64,000 bases of DNA from Streptomyces narbonensis (GTDB lineage: Bacteria > Actinomycetota > Actinomycetes > Streptomycetales > Streptomycetaceae): positions 248,001 to 312,000 of the forward strand of contig NZ_BMSF01000003.1 in the NCBI RefSeq assembly GCF_014649015.1, given 5' to 3'. The position numbers were made by a program, and so were the translations under genes. Shown here piece by piece: positions 49,596-59,450 of the stretch. The stretch's first letter is position 1, and each line of letters begins with the position of its first letter. The notes beneath the pieces were generated by a model, which was given only the letters and a program-made list of their open reading frames with translations, did no database searches and was not told the origin of the DNA.

Positions 49596-50411
49596 ATGAG
49601 CGCACGCAACAGCCAGTCCAACAAGGCCGCCGCCCGCGAGCGGCTGCGCGTCGAGCGCGAGCGGCAGGCGAAGAAGGACAAGGCGCGCCGGCAGCTCGTC
49701 GTCGCCGTCTCGGCCGTGGCCGTGCTGGCCGCCGCCGGCGGCATCGGCTACGCGGTCGTGCAGTCCAACAAGCCCACCCAGTGGGAGACGGCGGCCGAGG
49801 CCACGACCGTGAAGGCCCCGAAGAACACCTCGGGCACGAACGGCACGACGGTCGTCATCGGCAAGTCGTCCGCGACGAAGACCCTGGAGCTGTACGAGGA
49901 CTCGCGCTGCCCCGTCTGCGCGACCTTCGAGCAGGGCGTGGGCGCGACGATCGAGAAGGACGTCGAGTCCGGCAAGTACAAGATCAAGTACGTCGGCGCC
50001 ACCTTCATCGACAACGGCGTCCCCGGCGAGGGCTCGAAGAACGCCCTGTCGGCCCTCGGCGCGGCCCTGGACGTGAGCCCCGAGGCCTTCCTGAAGTTCA
50101 AGTCGGCGCTCTATTCGACGAAGTTCCACCCGGAGGAGAACCAGGACAAGTTCGCCAAGGACTCCTACCTCCTGGAGATCGCGGACTCGGTCCCGGCCCT
50201 CAAGAGCAACGCCGAGTTCAAGAAGAACGTCGAGGACGGCACGTTCGACGCCTGGGCGATGAAGATGTCCAAGGCCTTCGACGCGAGCGGTGTGCAGGGC
50301 ACGCCGACGCTGAAGATGGGCGGCAAGACCGTCACGGCGCAGGGCTCCGACAGCCCGCCGATGACGGCCGACCAGTTCACGACGGCGATCGACGCGGCCC
50401 TCAAGGGCTGA
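49596..50411 (+). CDS. Membrane-anchored DsbA-like thioredoxin-fold protein (second copy)
   Basis: A 271-residue predicted extracytoplasmic thiol oxidoreductase. A basic N-terminus (RERLRVERERQAKKDKARR) and one TM helix (QLVVAVSAVAVLAAAGGIGYAVV) precede a DsbA domain with active site CPVC (105-108) and cis-Pro region GVQGTPTLKMGG. The layout is the same as in the CPAC protein at 17.7 kb, indicating paralogy. The ATG has an ACGGAGATC site. A terminator hairpin follows at 50438. Confidence 0.9.
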   Translation: MSARNSQSNKAAARERLRVERERQAKKDKARRQLVVAVSAVAVLAAAGGIGYAVVQSNKPTQWETAAEATTVKAPKNTSGTNGTTVVIGKSSATKTLELYEDSRCPVCATFEQGVGATIEKDVESGKYKIKYVGATFIDNGVPGEGSKNALSALGAALDVSPEAFLKFKSALYSTKFHPEENQDKFAKDSYLLEIADSVPALKSNAEFKKNVEDGTFDAWAMKMSKAFDASGVQGTPTLKMGGKTVTAQGSDSPPMTADQFTTAIDAALKG

Positions 50412-50437
50412 TCCGCGAGACCCCTCCCGCCCGTCGC

Positions 50438-50469
50438 CCGGCCCCGGACCTCCTGAGGTCCGGGGCCGG
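50438..50469. terminator. Terminator hairpin after the DsbA-like gene
   Basis: A long GC stem (CCGGCCCCGGACCTC with its complement) and a 2-4-nt loop lie 27 bp after the stop. Confidence 0.75.
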
Positions 50470-50561
50470 CGGCGTCCGGGCTCGGTGCGGTCGAGACGCC
50501 GGCGACGCACGGGGCGGGACACGTCCTGTGGGCGACAAGTCGACGAACTTCCGGAATTCGC

Positions 50562-50591
50562 CTGACCAACAGGCCTACCCGTCAGTAATCT
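50562..50591 (+). promoter_or_regulatory. Promoter of phoD, probably leaderless
   Basis: CTGACC (50562-50567), an 18-bp spacer and TAATCT (50586-50591) form a good -35/-10 pair. The -10 ends 8 nt before the GTG at 50600, and no ribosome site exists, so the mRNA probably starts at the GTG. Confidence 0.55.
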
Positions 50592-50599
50592 GACTGCCC

Positions 50600-52249
50600 G
50601 TGACCAGTCAGTTCATATCCCCTGCCCCCAGTCGTCGCACGGTCGTCAAGGCCGCCGCCGTCACCGCCGTCGCCGCGCCCGCCCTGCTGGGCGCCGCCTC
50701 CCCCGCTCTCGCGGACTCCGGGGCACCCGCCTTCCTCCACGGCGTCGCCTCCGGCGACCCGCTGCCCGACGGCGTCCTCCTCTGGACGCGCGTCACCCCC
50801 TCCGCGGAGGCCGTGCCCGGATCCGGGCTCGGCCCGGACGTCACGGTCGGCTGGGAGCTCGCCGAGGACCGCGGCTTCGCCCGCACCGTCGCCTCGGGTT
50901 CGACCACGGCGAGCGCCTCCTCGGACCACACCGTGAAGGCCGACGTGCGGGGCCTGCGCCCGGCGACCGCCTACTGGTTCCGCTTCACGGCGGGCGACGC
51001 CGTCTCGCCGGCCGCCCGCACCCGGACCGCGCCGCCCGCCGACGCCGCCACCCCCGGGGTCCGCTTCGGCGTGGTCTCCTGCGCGAACTGGGAGTCCGGC
51101 CACTTCTCCGCGTACCGCCACCTCGCCGGCCGCGCCGACCTGGACGCCGTCCTCCATCTCGGCGACTACGTCTACGAGTACGCCAGCGGCGTCTACCCGG
51201 AGGCGAAGGACACCGTCCGGCAGCACGAGCCGCGGCACGAGATCGTCTCGCTCGCCGACTACCGCACCCGGCACGGGCACTACAAGACGGACGCCGACCT
51301 CCAGGCCCTGCACGCCGCCCACCCCGTGGTCGCCATCTGGGACGACCACGAGTTCGCCAACGACGCCTGGACGGGCGGGGCCGAGAACCACGCCCCCAGC
51401 GCCGAGGGCGAGTGGGCGGCCCGGGTGGCCGCCGCCAAGCAGGCGTACTTCGAGTGGATGCCGGTCCGCGCCTCCACCGAGGGCACGGTCTTCCGGCGGC
51501 TGCGCTTCGGCCGGCTGGCCGATCTGCACCTGCTGGACCTGCGGACCTTCCGCTCCGCCCCGGCGAAGACCGGCAGCGGCACGGTCGACGACCCGGAGCG
51601 GTCGATCACCGGACGCGCCCAACTGGACTGGCTCAAGGCCGGTCTCGCGGGCTCGGACGCGACCTGGCAGCTGGTCGGAACGTCGGTGATGATCTCGCCG
51701 ATCGCCTTCGGCGCCCTGCCCGCCCACCTCCTGGAGCCGCTCGCCGAGCTGATGGGCCTGCCGACGGAGGGGCTCGCGGTCAACGTCGACCAGTGGGACG
51801 GCTTCACCGACGACCGCAAGGAACTGATCGGACACCTGACCTCGCGGGCGATCCGCAACACGGTCTTCCTCACCGGCGACATCCACATGGCCTGGGCCAA
51901 CGACGTGCCGGTGAAGGCGGCGACGTACCCGCTGTCGGCCTCGGCCGCCACCGAGTTCGTCGTCACCTCGGTGACCTCGGACAACCTGGACGACATGCTC
52001 AACGTGGCCCCGGGGACGCTCTCGGTCGTGGCCGCGGGCGCCGTGAAGGCCGCCAACCGCCATGTGAAGTGGGTGGACATGGACCACCACGGCTACGGCG
52101 TGCTCGACGTGACCTCCGAGCGCTCGCAGATGGACTACTACACGGTCTCCGACAAGGCGGATCCGGCGGCGACGAGCGCCTGGGCGCGCTCGTACCGGAC
52201 CAAGAGCGGAACCCAGCGTGTCGAGCGGGTGTACCAGCCGGTTCGCTGA
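50600..52249 (+). CDS. phoD: Secreted alkaline phosphatase D
   Basis: A 549-residue PhoD-family phosphodiesterase/alkaline phosphatase using Ca2+ and Fe3+. The Tat signal peptide has twin arginines in [12 protein letters not shown] and an Ala-x-Ala cleavage region (SPALADSG), so it is exported folded. After an N-terminal Fn3-like domain comes the phosphatase core: [31 protein letters not shown] (metal ligands) and [10 protein letters not shown]. The family scavenges phosphate and is commonly PhoP-controlled in Streptomyces; I did not find a clear PHO box upstream. The start is GTG at 50600. Confidence 0.95.
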   Translation: MTSQFISPAPSRRTVVKAAAVTAVAAPALLGAASPALADSGAPAFLHGVASGDPLPDGVLLWTRVTPSAEAVPGSGLGPDVTVGWELAEDRGFARTVASGSTTASASSDHTVKADVRGLRPATAYWFRFTAGDAVSPAARTRTAPPADAATPGVRFGVVSCANWESGHFSAYRHLAGRADLDAVLHLGDYVYEYASGVYPEAKDTVRQHEPRHEIVSLADYRTRHGHYKTDADLQALHAAHPVVAIWDDHEFANDAWTGGAENHAPSAEGEWAARVAAAKQAYFEWMPVRASTEGTVFRRLRFGRLADLHLLDLRTFRSAPAKTGSGTVDDPERSITGRAQLDWLKAGLAGSDATWQLVGTSVMISPIAFGALPAHLLEPLAELMGLPTEGLAVNVDQWDGFTDDRKELIGHLTSRAIRNTVFLTGDIHMAWANDVPVKAATYPLSASAATEFVVTSVTSDNLDDMLNVAPGTLSVVAAGAVKAANRHVKWVDMDHHGYGVLDVTSERSQMDYYTVSDKADPAATSAWARSYRTKSGTQRVERVYQPVR

Positions 52250-52276
52250 CGAGGCCCTAACGGCGATTTTCAGCCA

Positions 52277-52302
52277 TGATCTCTTCTGTTAACGGGAGAT
52301 CA
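52277..52302. terminator. Weak hairpin after phoD
   Basis: TGATCTC and GAGATCA, with extra G-U pairs, enclose a short AT-containing loop 28 bp beyond the phoD stop. The rest of 52250-52544 is relatively AT-rich and presumably holds the promoter of the protease gene. Confidence 0.45.
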
Positions 52303-52544
52303 CATCGCTACGGCGGGTGGCGAGTTTCGGAGATCGAATCCGGACACACCACCCGCCTCCGGCACCTCTTCCGTTACGTCGAGGTCTCAAACTCCGGAAT
52401 CGGCGCAAGAATTTCTTCCCGATGGACCGAATTGCCCCATGAATGATTGGGCTTGATCACTCCTCAACTACGTCTGACATGGCCGCGTAATCTCCGGCCG
52501 TGGCGAGGAAGTTCCTCTCCCACCCTCCCCCACGAGGAGTCACC

Positions 52545-53561
52545 GTGCGTGCTCTTGCCCGTATATCGCCCCGTATGTCACGTCGTATTCTTGGCACCGC
52601 CGTCATGGCCGGAACCCTGGCCCTGGCTCCGCTTTCCGCCCCCGTCGCCACCGGCGCGTCGACCGACACGCTGGCCGCCGCCTCCGCCGAGGACTGCGTC
52701 GACGACCACGCCGACCACGCCGGCGTCTCCAGCGCCCGCAAGGCCCGCGGTGCCGACAGCCACGCCGCCGAGCCCAACGAGCTCTCGGCCGCCAAGGCCA
52801 AGGCCATGGACGACGACCTGAAGAAGAAGCTGGCCTCGGCCTCGGTCCAGGGGCGTCTCAGCGCCGCCGCGGACGCCGCCGCCGTGGTCAACATCCCCGT
52901 CTACTTCCACGTCATCCACAGCGGCACGACGGGCAAGCTGTCCGCCACCCAGATCAACAACCAGATGGCGGTCCTGAACGCGGCGTACGCCGGCCAGGGC
53001 ACCGGCAATGTGAACTCCAACTTCCAGTTCACGCTGGCCGAGACCGACTACACGGACAACGCCTCCTGGTACAACCTGGCTTCCGGCTCCACCGCCGAGA
53101 AGGCGATGAAGCAGACCCTCCGCAAGGGCGGCGCCGGCGCGCTGAACTTCTACACCGCCAACCTGAGCGGCGGCCTCCTCGGCTGGGCGACCTTCCCGTC
53201 CTCGTACGCCTCGAACCCGTCCATGGACGGTGTCGTGGTCCTCGACTCCTCCCTCCCGGGCGGTTCCGCGGCCAACTACAACGAGGGTGACACCGCGACC
53301 CACGAGGTCGGCCACTGGATGGGCCTCTACCACACCTTCCAGGGCGGCTGCAACGGCGCCGGTGACTCCGTCGCCGACACCCCGGCCGAGAAGAGCCCCG
53401 CGTACGAGTGCCCGACCGGCCGTGACTCCTGCGCCTCCAAGGCCGGCGTGGACCCGATCCACAACTTCATGGACTACACGTACGACGCGTGCATGTACCA
53501 GTTCACTTCCGGCCAGGTGACCCGGATGAACCAGTTCTGGACCTCGTACCGCGCGGGCTGA
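52545..53561 (+). CDS. Secreted zinc metalloprotease (M43, pappalysin-like)
   Basis: A 338-residue preproprotein. A Sec signal peptide covers about 1-40 ([21 protein letters not shown]), followed by a propeptide rich in Asp/His/Ala. The catalytic domain begins near [14 protein letters not shown]. The zinc site [11 protein letters not shown] (HExxHxxGxxH) and the Met-turn [15 protein letters not shown] are complete, and cysteines in [20 protein letters not shown] and DACMY suggest disulfides. I chose the GTG at 52545 because GAGGAG lies 5 nt upstream; an earlier ATG at 52500 is less likely. Confidence 0.92.
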   Translation: MRALARISPRMSRRILGTAVMAGTLALAPLSAPVATGASTDTLAAASAEDCVDDHADHAGVSSARKARGADSHAAEPNELSAAKAKAMDDDLKKKLASASVQGRLSAAADAAAVVNIPVYFHVIHSGTTGKLSATQINNQMAVLNAAYAGQGTGNVNSNFQFTLAETDYTDNASWYNLASGSTAEKAMKQTLRKGGAGALNFYTANLSGGLLGWATFPSSYASNPSMDGVVVLDSSLPGGSAANYNEGDTATHEVGHWMGLYHTFQGGCNGAGDSVADTPAEKSPAYECPTGRDSCASKAGVDPIHNFMDYTYDACMYQFTSGQVTRMNQFWTSYRAG

Positions 53562-53597
53562 CCCACACCCCGCACGGACCTGGCACACCGGACAACA

Positions 53598-53637
53598 CCG
53601 AGGGCGCGACGGGAGGAGACTCCCGCCGCGCCCTCGG
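53598..53637. terminator. Bidirectional terminator
   Basis: A 17-bp stem with one mismatch (CCGAGGGCGCGACGGGA and partner) and loop GGAGAC lies between the convergent protease and dienelactone-hydrolase genes. Confidence 0.8.
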
Positions 53638-53646
53638 GCGTGCTTC

Positions 53647-54216
53647 CTACAGGCTGTCCAGGAAGGACAGCGCCACCGACCAGGTCCGCTCGGCCGCCTC
53701 CGCGTCCCAGTCGGGCAGCTCCGGGTCCGTGTACACGTGCCCCGCGCCCCGGTAGCGGTAGACCTCCACGTCCGCCCCGGCCTTGCGCATCTGGAGGTAC
53801 CAGGACGACAGCCAGTCGTCCGTCTCGAAGGGGTCGGGCTCCGCCACGTGCAGCTGTACGGGCAGCTCGTCCACCGAGGCGGACTCCGCGAGGTCCGAGG
53901 TGCCGTGGAACAGCAGCAGCCCGCGCGCCTTCTCGTCGCCGAGCGCCAGGGTCTGGGCGATCGAGGCGCCCAGCGAGAGGCCCATGTAGACCAGGCCCCG
54001 CTCGGAGTAGGGGGCGGCGGCCAGGACCGCACGCTTCAGCAGCTCGTCCTTGCCGATCTCGTCCCGGAGCGCCACGCCCTCCTCGACGGTCCCGACCGTC
54101 TTGCCGTCGTACAGGTCGGGCGTCCAGACCTGGTGCCCGGCGGCCCGGAGCCGCTCGGCGGCGGCCTCGACGGAAGGAGTCAGCCCGTAGGCCGAGTGGA
54201 AGAGCATGATGTCCAT
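53647..54216 (-). CDS. Dienelactone hydrolase family protein
   Basis: A 189-residue alpha/beta hydrolase of the dienelactone hydrolase family. The nucleophile elbow is GLSLG (Ser, where classical DLH has Cys), the acid lies in EPDPFETDDW, and the His in GAGHVYTDP. Seen also: LFHSAYGLTPSVEAAAERL at the N-terminus. The substrate is unknown; it is probably a small ester or lactone. Start: ATG 54216 (MDIMLFHS); the ATG three codons earlier at 54225 is equally possible. Confidence 0.88.
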   Translation of the reverse strand: MDIMLFHSAYGLTPSVEAAAERLRAAGHQVWTPDLYDGKTVGTVEEGVALRDEIGKDELLKRAVLAAAPYSERGLVYMGLSLGASIAQTLALGDEKARGLLLFHGTSDLAESASVDELPVQLHVAEPDPFETDDWLSSWYLQMRKAGADVEVYRYRGAGHVYTDPELPDWDAEAAERTWSVALSFLDSL

Positions 54217-54270
54217 GCGTCCCATCCTGCCACCCGGCCGGGACCGCACCGATCACCCGGCTCACCGGCC

Positions 54271-55863
54271 TCACCGCATGCTGCGCACGTCCAGCTGACG
54301 CAGCACCCGGTCCACCACCTCCGGGTCGGCGCCCGGCTCGCTGCGCGCCGAGAGGACCTCGTGCCGGGCGGCCGACATCAGCTCCCGCTGGATCCGCTGC
54401 ACGGCCTTGAACCGCTTCGTCCGCTCGACGAACGCGGCCCTCCGCTCCTCGTCGACCATGTCCGGACTGATCCGCGCCCCGATGTCGTACGCCCCGCGCA
54501 GCAGCCGCTCCTGGACCTCCTCGGGCAGCTCCTCGACCTCCTCGATCTCCTTGAGCCTGCGCTTGGCGGCCTTCGCGGCCCGGATGGCGAGATCTCGCTC
54601 CAGGGCCCGCTCCGCGTCGGCGTCGGCCCGGACCCCGAGCTTCCGGACCAGCCACGGCAGGGTGAGCCCCTGGAAGACGAGGGTGGCGATGATCACGCAG
54701 AAGGCGATGAAGACGATCTCGTCCCGGCCGGGGAAGGGCTCGCCGTCGTCGGTACGGAGCGGGATGGCCAGCGCGAGCGCCACCGAGGCCACCCCGCGCA
54801 TCCCCGCCCACCACATGACGACGGTCTCACGCCAGCTCATCGGGATCTCCTCGTCGACGTCCCGGCGCGTGTGGAGCCGCTTCGCCAGCCAGGTGGCGGG
54901 CAGCAGCCACAGCAGCCGGACCCCGACGACCACCGCGACCACGGCGGCGCCCCAGCCGAGCATCTCCAGGCCACGCCCCTCGGCCACCCCGAAGACGTGG
55001 ACGAGCTCCAGACCGATGAGCCCGAAGGCGATGCCGGTGACGAGGGTGTCCACGATCTGCCAGAAGGTCTGTCCGGCGAGCCGGCCCATGACGTCGTCGG
55101 CGTCGGCCGCGTGCTCGGCGAGGAAGAGCGCGGTGATCAGGACCGCGAGGACGCCGGAGCCGTGCAGCTCCTCGGCGAGGACGTAGCTCACGAAGGGGAC
55201 GAGGAGGGTGAGCCCGGTCTGGAGCGTGGCGTCCCCCAGGAGTCCGATGAGCTTGTTGGTCAGCCAGCCGAGCACCAGGCCGAGGATCGTGGCGACCACC
55301 GCGGACAGCACGAACTCGCCGATCGCCTCGGGCCAGGAGAAGGAGCCGCTGACGACGGCGGCGATCGCCACGTGGTAGAGCACGATCGCGGTGACGTCGT
55401 TGAAGAGGCCTTCACCCTCCAGGATCGACACGAGCCGCCGCGGCAGCCCGAGCGAGCCGGCGACGGCGGTCGCCGCGACCGGGTCCGGCGGCGCGACGAG
55501 TGCGCCGAGCGCGATCGCGGCGGCCAGCGAGATGCCGGGCACGAGCGTGTGCGCGACCGCGCCGACGGCGGCGGTGGTCACGAAGACGAGGGCGACCGCG
55601 AGCAGGAAGATGGGCCGTCTGTTCGCCGCGAACTGACGCCAGGAGGTGCGCTGCACGGAGGCGTACAGCAGGGGCGGCAACACCAGGGGGAGGATGAACT
55701 CCGGCGGGATCTCGACGCTCGGCACGAACGGCAGGAAGGCCAGCGCGATCCCGATGAGGGTCATCAGGACGGGCGCGGGCAGTCCGAGCCGGTCACCGAG
55801 GGGCACGGTGAGCAGAGCGCCGAGCAGCAGCAAGAACAACAGGGCCAATTGATCCACGGACAC
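54271..55863 (-). CDS. Na+/H+ antiporter (CPA1 family)
   Basis: A 530-residue monovalent cation:proton antiporter with about 12 TM helices. The conserved transport core is PPDPVAATAVAG in TM5 and ILEGEGLFNDVTAIVLYHVA in TM6, with the key Asp pair. A ~110-residue cytosolic C-terminal region rich in Arg/Glu helices (AERALERDLAIRAAKAAKRRLKEIEEVEEL) follows. It should control Na+/pH balance. The GTG at 55863 is the likely start. Confidence 0.92.
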   Translation of the reverse strand: MSVDQLALLFLLLLGALLTVPLGDRLGLPAPVLMTLIGIALAFLPFVPSVEIPPEFILPLVLPPLLYASVQRTSWRQFAANRRPIFLLAVALVFVTTAAVGAVAHTLVPGISLAAAIALGALVAPPDPVAATAVAGSLGLPRRLVSILEGEGLFNDVTAIVLYHVAIAAVVSGSFSWPEAIGEFVLSAVVATILGLVLGWLTNKLIGLLGDATLQTGLTLLVPFVSYVLAEELHGSGVLAVLITALFLAEHAADADDVMGRLAGQTFWQIVDTLVTGIAFGLIGLELVHVFGVAEGRGLEMLGWGAAVVAVVVGVRLLWLLPATWLAKRLHTRRDVDEEIPMSWRETVVMWWAGMRGVASVALALAIPLRTDDGEPFPGRDEIVFIAFCVIIATLVFQGLTLPWLVRKLGVRADADAERALERDLAIRAAKAAKRRLKEIEEVEELPEEVQERLLRGAYDIGARISPDMVDEERRAAFVERTKRFKAVQRIQRELMSAARHEVLSARSEPGADPEVVDRVLRQLDVRSMR

Positions 55864-55979
55864 ACCCTGTCACGTATGTCCGTTTTCCATGCGACTGCCC
55901 CCTGTGTACGCCCGCACGCGGCGGGTGTGACAGGGGGCAGGGGGAACGCCGGAGGAGACGCCCTCGGTGACGCGGGGTC

Positions 55980-56447
55980 CTACAGCGAGCGCCGCATCGC
56001 CCGGTGCGGCATGTCCGCGTCCGGGAACTCGGGGCCGTACGCCTCGTAGCCGAGCCGCTCGTAGAAGCCCAGCGCGTGGGTCTGCGCGTGCAGGTCGACG
56101 GCGGTCAGACCGCGCTCGCGCGCCGCGTCCTCGATGCCCCGCACGAGGGCCGCGCCGACGCCGAGGCCGCGCGCGGACTCGGAGACCGCGAGCCGGCCGA
56201 GCGAGCCCACCGAGGTGTCGGCGCCGGTCTTGCCGACCGCGTCCGACCCGAAGAGGAGCCGTCCGGTGCCCAACGGCAGCCCGTCCTCGCGCACCGCGAG
56301 CACGTGCACGGCGGTCGTGTCGTACGTGTCGTACTCCAGCTCCTGCGGAACACCCTGCTCCACCACGAAGACCTCGCGGCGCACCGCGAAGCAGGCCTCG
56401 CGGTCCTCGGGGACGAGCGCCTCGCGGACGCTGTACGCGGTGGTCAC
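55980..56447 (-). CDS. GNAT-family N-acetyltransferase (ElaA-like)
   Basis: A 155-residue GCN5-type acetyltransferase. The acetyl-CoA loop reads [19 protein letters not shown], with motif B/A strands [10 protein letters not shown] and [16 protein letters not shown]. An N-terminal [16 protein letters not shown] matches the ElaA-like subgroup. The GTG start overlaps the stop of the pseudouridine synthase gene (GTGA). The substrate is unknown. Confidence 0.9.
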   Translation of the reverse strand: MTTAYSVREALVPEDREACFAVRREVFVVEQGVPQELEYDTYDTTAVHVLAVREDGLPLGTGRLLFGSDAVGKTGADTSVGSLGRLAVSESARGLGVGAALVRGIEDAARERGLTAVDLHAQTHALGFYERLGYEAYGPEFPDADMPHRAMRRSL

Positions 56448-57385
56448 CGGCTCTCCGAGGCGATCCGGTCCAGGGCCTTCTGGAGGTCCTCCGGGTAGGT
56501 GCTGGCGAACTCGACCCACGAGCCGTCGCCCGGGTGCTCGAAGCCGAGACGGACGGCGTGCAGCCACTGCCGCGTCAGGCCGAGGCGCTTGGCGAGGGTC
56601 GGGTCGGCGCCGTAGGTGAGGTCGCCGACGCAGGGGTGGCGGTGGGCGGACATGTGCACCCGGATCTGGTGGGTGCGGCCCGTCTCCAGCTTGATGTCGA
56701 GCAGCGAGGCCGACCGGTACGCCTCGATGAGGTCGTAGTGGGTGACGGAGGGCTTGCCCTCGGCGGTGACCGCCCACTTGTAGTCGTGGTTCGGGTGCCG
56801 GCCGATCGGCGCGTCGATGGTGCCGCTCATCGGGTCGGGGTGGCCCTGGACCAGCGCGTTGTAGCGCTTGTCGACCGTGCGCTCCTTGAACTGGCGCTTG
56901 AGCGAGGTGTACGCGTACTCGGACTTGGCGACCACCATCAGGCCGGAGGTGCCGACGTCGAGACGGTGCACGATGCCCTGGCGCTCGGCGGCGCCGGAGG
57001 TGGAGATGCGGTACCCGGCGGCGGCGAGGCCGCCGATGACCGTGGTGCCGGTCCAGCCGGGGCTGGGGTGCGCGGCGACGCCGACCGGCTTCATGATCAC
57101 GACGATGTCGTCGTCGTCGTGGACGATCTCCATGCCCTCGACGGGCTCGGCGACGATCTGCACGGGCGCGGGCGCCCCCGGCATCTCGACCTCGAGCCAC
57201 GCGCCGCCGCTGACCCGCTCGGACTTGCCGACGACGGAGCCGTCGACCTGGACCTTCCCTGCGGCAGCCAGCTCGGCCGCCTTCGTGCGGGAGAACCCGA
57301 ACATCCGGGCGATGGCGGCGTCGACGCGCTCGCCCTCCAGGCCATCGGGAACGGGCAGCGTGCGGATCTCGGGACTCGTACTCAC
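56444..57385 (-). CDS. rluD: RluA/RluD-family 23S rRNA pseudouridine synthase
   Basis: A 313-residue pseudouridine synthase: an N-terminal S4 RNA-binding domain ([31 protein letters not shown]) precedes the catalytic domain. The catalytic Asp lies in [17 protein letters not shown], with supporting [10 protein letters not shown] and PCVGDLTYG. By neighbourhood with lspA it matches the RluD group. The GTG at 57385 follows lspA by 71 bp. It would modify helix 69 of 23S rRNA if it is a true RluD. Confidence 0.93.
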   Translation of the reverse strand: MSTSPEIRTLPVPDGLEGERVDAAIARMFGFSRTKAAELAAAGKVQVDGSVVGKSERVSGGAWLEVEMPGAPAPVQIVAEPVEGMEIVHDDDDIVVIMKPVGVAAHPSPGWTGTTVIGGLAAAGYRISTSGAAERQGIVHRLDVGTSGLMVVAKSEYAYTSLKRQFKERTVDKRYNALVQGHPDPMSGTIDAPIGRHPNHDYKWAVTAEGKPSVTHYDLIEAYRSASLLDIKLETGRTHQIRVHMSAHRHPCVGDLTYGADPTLAKRLGLTRQWLHAVRLGFEHPGDGSWVEFASTYPEDLQKALDRIASESR

Positions 57386-57456
57386 CCGTCGAGTATGCCT
57401 TGCGCGGGAGGTACTCCGTACTGGCCGGGCTCCCCGCCCGCTCCCACCGGGTCCTC

Positions 57457-58053
57457 TCAGTCCTTGTGGACGGTCCCGTCCGGGTCCACGCCCCGGAAGG
57501 ACAGGAACACGATGAGGATGCCGCCGCAGACGATCGCCGAGTCGGCGAGGTTGAAGACGGCGAAGTTCGCGGGGGCGATGAAGTCCACCACCGCGCCCTC
57601 GAAGACGCCCGGCGAGCGGAAGATCCGGTCCGTGAGGTTGCCGAGCGCGCCGCCGAGCAGCAGACCGAGGGCGATGGCCCAGGGCAGGCTGTAGAGCTTC
57701 CGCGCCAGCCGGACGATCACGATGATCACGACGGCGGCGATGCAGGTGAAGACGATCGTGAAGGCTTCGCCCATGCCGAAGGCGGCGCCCGGGTTCCGGA
57801 TGGCGTCGAGGCGCAGCAGGTCGCCGATCAGCGGGATCGCCTCGCGGCCCTCCAGCTTGGCGACCACCAGCATCTTGCTGCCCAGGTCGAGCAGATAGGC
57901 CAGCACGGCCACCACGAGCAGCGCGACGATCCTGCGCCTGCCCTTGGGCTGCTCCTCGGGAGCGGCCGTGCCGTCGGCCGTGCCTTCGGGGGCCGCCGGC
58001 TCGTCGGCCCCTGCTGAATCCGGCGTACCGATGATGCGCTCCGCCTCTGCCAC
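57457..58053 (-). CDS. lspA: Lipoprotein signal peptidase (signal peptidase II)
   Basis: LspA cleaves the signal peptide of prolipoproteins after Lgt acts. The chain is 198 residues with an N-terminal disordered extension of ~40 residues ([21 protein letters not shown]) and four TM helices. Catalytic Asp residues lie in GNLTDRIF...VVDFI and [17 protein letters not shown] is also conserved. The GTG start at 58053 has an AGGGA site. It is followed by the rluD-like gene in the usual order. Confidence 0.95.
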   Translation of the reverse strand: MAEAERIIGTPDSAGADEPAAPEGTADGTAAPEEQPKGRRRIVALLVVAVLAYLLDLGSKMLVVAKLEGREAIPLIGDLLRLDAIRNPGAAFGMGEAFTIVFTCIAAVVIIVIVRLARKLYSLPWAIALGLLLGGALGNLTDRIFRSPGVFEGAVVDFIAPANFAVFNLADSAIVCGGILIVFLSFRGVDPDGTVHKD

Positions 58054-58120
58054 GTGAGTGAGTCCCTCGACCTCGATGCCTGACCGTGCCCCGAGGGTAC
58101 GGCACAGGCGTACGAGACCG

Positions 58121-58882
58121 TCAGCCGCGCCGCTCCTGCCGCTGCTTGTCCTCCACGCAGAGGGTGGCCCGGGGGAAGGCCTGCATCCGCGCCTTGCCGA
58201 TCGGCTTCCCGCACACCTCGCAGAGGCCGTACGTGCCCGCGTCGAGCCGCTCCAGGGCGTGTTCGGTCTGCTCCAGCATCTCCCGGGCGTTGGCGGCGAG
58301 CGCGAGCTCGTGCTCGCGCGTGATGTTCTTGGTGCCGGTGTCGGCCTGGTCGTCGCCGGCGCCGTCGCCCGAGTCCCGCATGAGGCCGGTGAGCTCCTCC
58401 CGCGAGTGGACGAGCTCGCTGCGCAGCCGCAGGACCTCCGCCTGGAGCGAGCTGCGGGCCTCCTCGACCTCCTCCGGCGTCCACGGGTCCTCGCCGGGGC
58501 GCACCGCGAGCTCACCGGTACGGGCCGTGGGCACCGCGGCCTCGTCCTCTGCGGTCGTCACGCCACCCGCGGTCTTCTTCGCTGCCACCGTCCTGGCTCC
58601 TGTCTGCTTCTTCGCGGCGGTCGCCTTCCTGGCGGCCGTCTTCCTCGCCGAGGCCTTCCTGGCCGGGGCGTGCGCGGCGGGGGTGTCCTCGGCGGCCTCC
58701 GCGGCCACGGCCGCCGCCTCGGGGTCAGGGGCCGCCGTAGCCTTCTTCGCCGCGGCCTTCCTGCCGACCGCCTTCTTGGCGGCGGTCGACTTCTTTCCGG
58801 CCACGTCCTTGCCGTCCACGGCCGCCGCACCGGTGGAGACGGCGGTCGAGGACTTCTTCGCGGCGGTCTTCTTCGCCACCAT
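58121..58882 (-). CDS. DksA/TraR-like protein with Lys/Ala-rich N-terminus
   Basis: A 253-residue protein. Residues 1-~120 are Lys/Ala/Thr repeats ([34 protein letters not shown]), like histone-H1-type DNA-binding tails. A coiled-coil section follows ([21 protein letters not shown]), then a DksA-type zinc-finger region [17 protein letters not shown] ending LCVEDKQRQ. Zn ligands are Cys221, Cys224 and Cys242, while the fourth position is Asp245 rather than Cys. It may be a RNA polymerase-binding or nucleoid factor. The ribosome site GAAGGGG is good. It is placed between lspA and ileS. Confidence 0.9.
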   Translation of the reverse strand: MVAKKTAAKKSSTAVSTGAAAVDGKDVAGKKSTAAKKAVGRKAAAKKATAAPDPEAAAVAAEAAEDTPAAHAPARKASARKTAARKATAAKKQTGARTVAAKKTAGGVTTAEDEAAVPTARTGELAVRPGEDPWTPEEVEEARSSLQAEVLRLRSELVHSREELTGLMRDSGDGAGDDQADTGTKNITREHELALAANAREMLEQTEHALERLDAGTYGLCEVCGKPIGKARMQAFPRATLCVEDKQRQERRG

Positions 58883-59169
58883 GTCGCGGCCCCTTCACAT
58901 TTTGTGATCTTGCTCGCGAATCGTGCTGGGACGATAAATCGGCCCAAGGCCCGCGGCAACGGGGCACGCCGCCGTTCCCACCCGCCCCCGCTCCCCGCAG
59001 GGCGGGCCTGCCTCCGTTGTGCCCAGCTCCCCGCCCGGTAATCCGCCCCGCCCCTCCCCCACATGGCCGTAACGGAACTCCGCCCCGCTTCGTATGGCCA
59101 TTCGGGTGGCGGTCCGGGTGGCCGTCCGGGGCTCGGGAAATACGGTCGGCCACCCCCCGTCGCGGCCCG

Positions 59170-59175
59170 TACACT
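59170..59175 (+). promoter_or_regulatory. -10 element of the ileS T-box transcript
   Basis: TACACT lies about 8 nt before the first conserved T-box bases, so transcription likely starts near 59183. The -35 is weak. The stretch 58883-59169 holds no gene. Confidence 0.5.
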
Positions 59176-59182
59176 GGGCACA

Positions 59183-59446
59183 GCGAAAGGCTTGGATGGG
59201 GACGAGTAGCGTCGTACGCAGCCATGAGCGACCCGGGGACGGTGAGAGCCCGGGGGCGAGCCCGATGTGAAGCATCACCCCGGAGCCGTCGGAAGAAAGC
59301 CGTGCGAGAGCGCGGTGACTAGACCCGGCGTCGCGACCCCAATGAGGGGGCTCAGGGAGCGTGCCTGCCCGGAGCCAAGGAGGGTGGTACCGCGGGAGCA
59401 GCGCTCTCGTCCCTCCGGACGGAACGACGACAGTCCGCCGGAGGAA
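59183..59446 (+). promoter_or_regulatory. T-box riboswitch controlling ileS
   Basis: The leader begins GGATGGGGACGAGTAGCG, typical of an actinobacterial Stem I, and includes a candidate specifier AUC (59274-59276, followed by A) for tRNA-Ile. The conserved T-box AGGGTGGTACCGCGGGAG is at 59381-59398. Beyond it, CCTCCGG (59412-59418) can pair with CCGGAGG (59438-59444), which contains the ileS ribosome site. So uncharged tRNA-Ile would free the ribosome site: translational, not transcriptional, control. Confidence 0.9.
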
Positions 59447-59450
59447 CCCG

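Noticed and set aside
50412..50599. A PHO box in front of phoD
   Set aside because: I looked for paired GTTCACC-like direct repeats and found no convincing match on either strand.
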